Source of the DNA: Pseudoxanthomonas sp. SE1
GTDB lineage: Bacteria > Pseudomonadota > Gammaproteobacteria > Xanthomonadales > Xanthomonadaceae
Assembly (NCBI RefSeq): GCF_029542205.1
Contig: NZ_CP113783.1
Span: 1,789,001 to 1,853,000, forward strand
Direction: 5' to 3'
DNA: 64,000 bases
In this document: piece by piece, positions 63,570 through 64,000 of the stretch
Position numbering within the stretch: the stretch's first letter is position 1
Layout: each line of letters opens with the position of its first letter
Translations under genes and position numbers: made by a program
Notes under the pieces: model-generated
What the model was told of the DNA's origin: nothing
The model's input: the letters and a program-made list of their open reading frames with translations, nothing else
The model's database searches: none

Positions 63570-64000
63570 ATGAATCGCGTCCTGCGACCGTTTGCCTACA
63601 CCCGTACCGCGGCGGACTGGCCCTACGTGGCGGCCGTCACCGCGCTTGTAATCGCGGCGTTGTGGGTAATCTGGCAGGCACCGCCGCCAGGACAGCGAAG
63701 CGGTATGGAGCTGGCACTGCGCGGCGGTGCATTGTGCGCCGCCGCCACGGCGATCGGCGCGTTGCCGGTCCTGGTGATGCGGACGATTCCGCAGCGGTTG
63801 GCGGATGGGTTGCTCGGCTTCGGGGCCGGCGTGATGCTGGCGGCCACGGCATTCTCGCTGGTGCTGCCGGGATTGGCGGCGGCGGAAGCACAGGGCTTCT
63901 CGCCCTGGGGTGCGGCGGGCCTCGTGAGTACCGGGATCCTGCTGGGTGCATTGGCGCTGCTCGCTCTCGATCGCGGGCTGGTCGACGATCCGCTGGACGC
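63570..64000 (+). CDS. ZIP-family metal transporter (partial, runs off the window)
   Basis: 143 codons from ATG 63570 are visible without a stop. Hydrophobic helices begin at about residue 18. The ZIP-type region AATAIGALPVLVMRTIPQRLADGLLGFGAGVMLAATAFSLVLPG has GFGAGVML, and the helix-2/3 pattern is typical of GufA/ZupT-like proteins. It would import Zn2+ or other divalent metals. The metal-binding helices 4 and 5 are outside the window. Confidence 0.8.
   Translation, partial: MNRVLRPFAYTRTAADWPYVAAVTALVIAALWVIWQAPPPGQRSGMELALRGGALCAAATAIGALPVLVMRTIPQRLADGLLGFGAGVMLAATAFSLVLPGLAAAEAQGFSPWGAAGLVSTGILLGALALLALDRGLVDDPLD

Overview
The window is about 64 kb of GC-rich chromosome with tightly packed genes and strong GC3 bias. 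Gene content suggests a member of the Xanthomonadaceae (Lysobacterales), most like Pseudoxanthomonas, Stenotrophomonas or Luteimonas: YaeQ, SelO, DUF6151, DUF6164 and DUF6122 proteins, a DUF4347 autotransporter, REP-type palindromes with a GTAGGAGCGACGT core, and many secreted hydrolases. This assignment is inferred from gene families and repeat style. I see no rRNA, tRNA, CRISPR array, insertion sequence, integrase or prophage. Most of the region looks like ordinary chromosome.

Layout. 0-13 kb: partial SdpR/ArsR regulator, amidohydrolase, an EAL phosphodiesterase with a degenerate GGDEF domain, a three-gene SPFH / TFIIB-type zinc-ribbon / small membrane protein operon resembling Bacillus YdjI-YdjG, a VOC protein, a dihydrofolate-reductase-like protein, a cation/proton antiporter, an LD-carboxypeptidase and two DUF1801 proteins. 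12.4-15 kb: two damaged genes, a UPF0178 gene with an in-frame TAG and an alpha/beta hydrolase lipoprotein whose frame breaks at a CCGCCT hexamer tract. 15-26 kb: PHB-depolymerase-like esterase, three methyltransferases, OsmC, AraC regulator, M14 peptidase, DksA-like zinc finger, YkgJ protein and a MarR-GNAT fusion with a palindromic operator at its start codon. 26-36 kb: a sulfotransferase translationally coupled to a 2184-residue DUF4347/FN3/Ig autotransporter, then an M13 metallopeptidase. 36-40 kb: ThpR, a TPR protein, an M24 peptidase and thioredoxin 2.

40.4-44.1 kb holds the most distinctive system. A GNAT acetyltransferase, a tetrapyrrole-methylase-fold protein with the hallmarks of borosin peptide-backbone alpha-N-methyltransferases (SonM/OphM type), a 91-residue SonA-like precursor with a hydrophobic candidate core and a long acidic follower, and a periplasmic-TPR diguanylate cyclase lie in one direction. 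I interpret this as a split borosin RiPP locus.

44-64 kb: MASE2 diguanylate cyclase, RidA, two HI0933-type flavoproteins, a beta-lactamase-fold hydrolase, FKBP, coupled trhO-selO, GST, an LLM flavin oxidoreductase, carboxylesterase, YaeQ, a cold-shock protein with a clear terminator, DbpA helicase, a coupled barnase-like RNase / barstar pair behind a lipoprotein gene, another DUF1801-type protein, and the start of a ZIP transporter cut by the window edge. Two REPIN-like inverted repeat pairs, one inverted repeat that supplies the stop codons of two convergent genes, and a tandem pair of CGTCATTCCAGC-type repeats sit between genes here.
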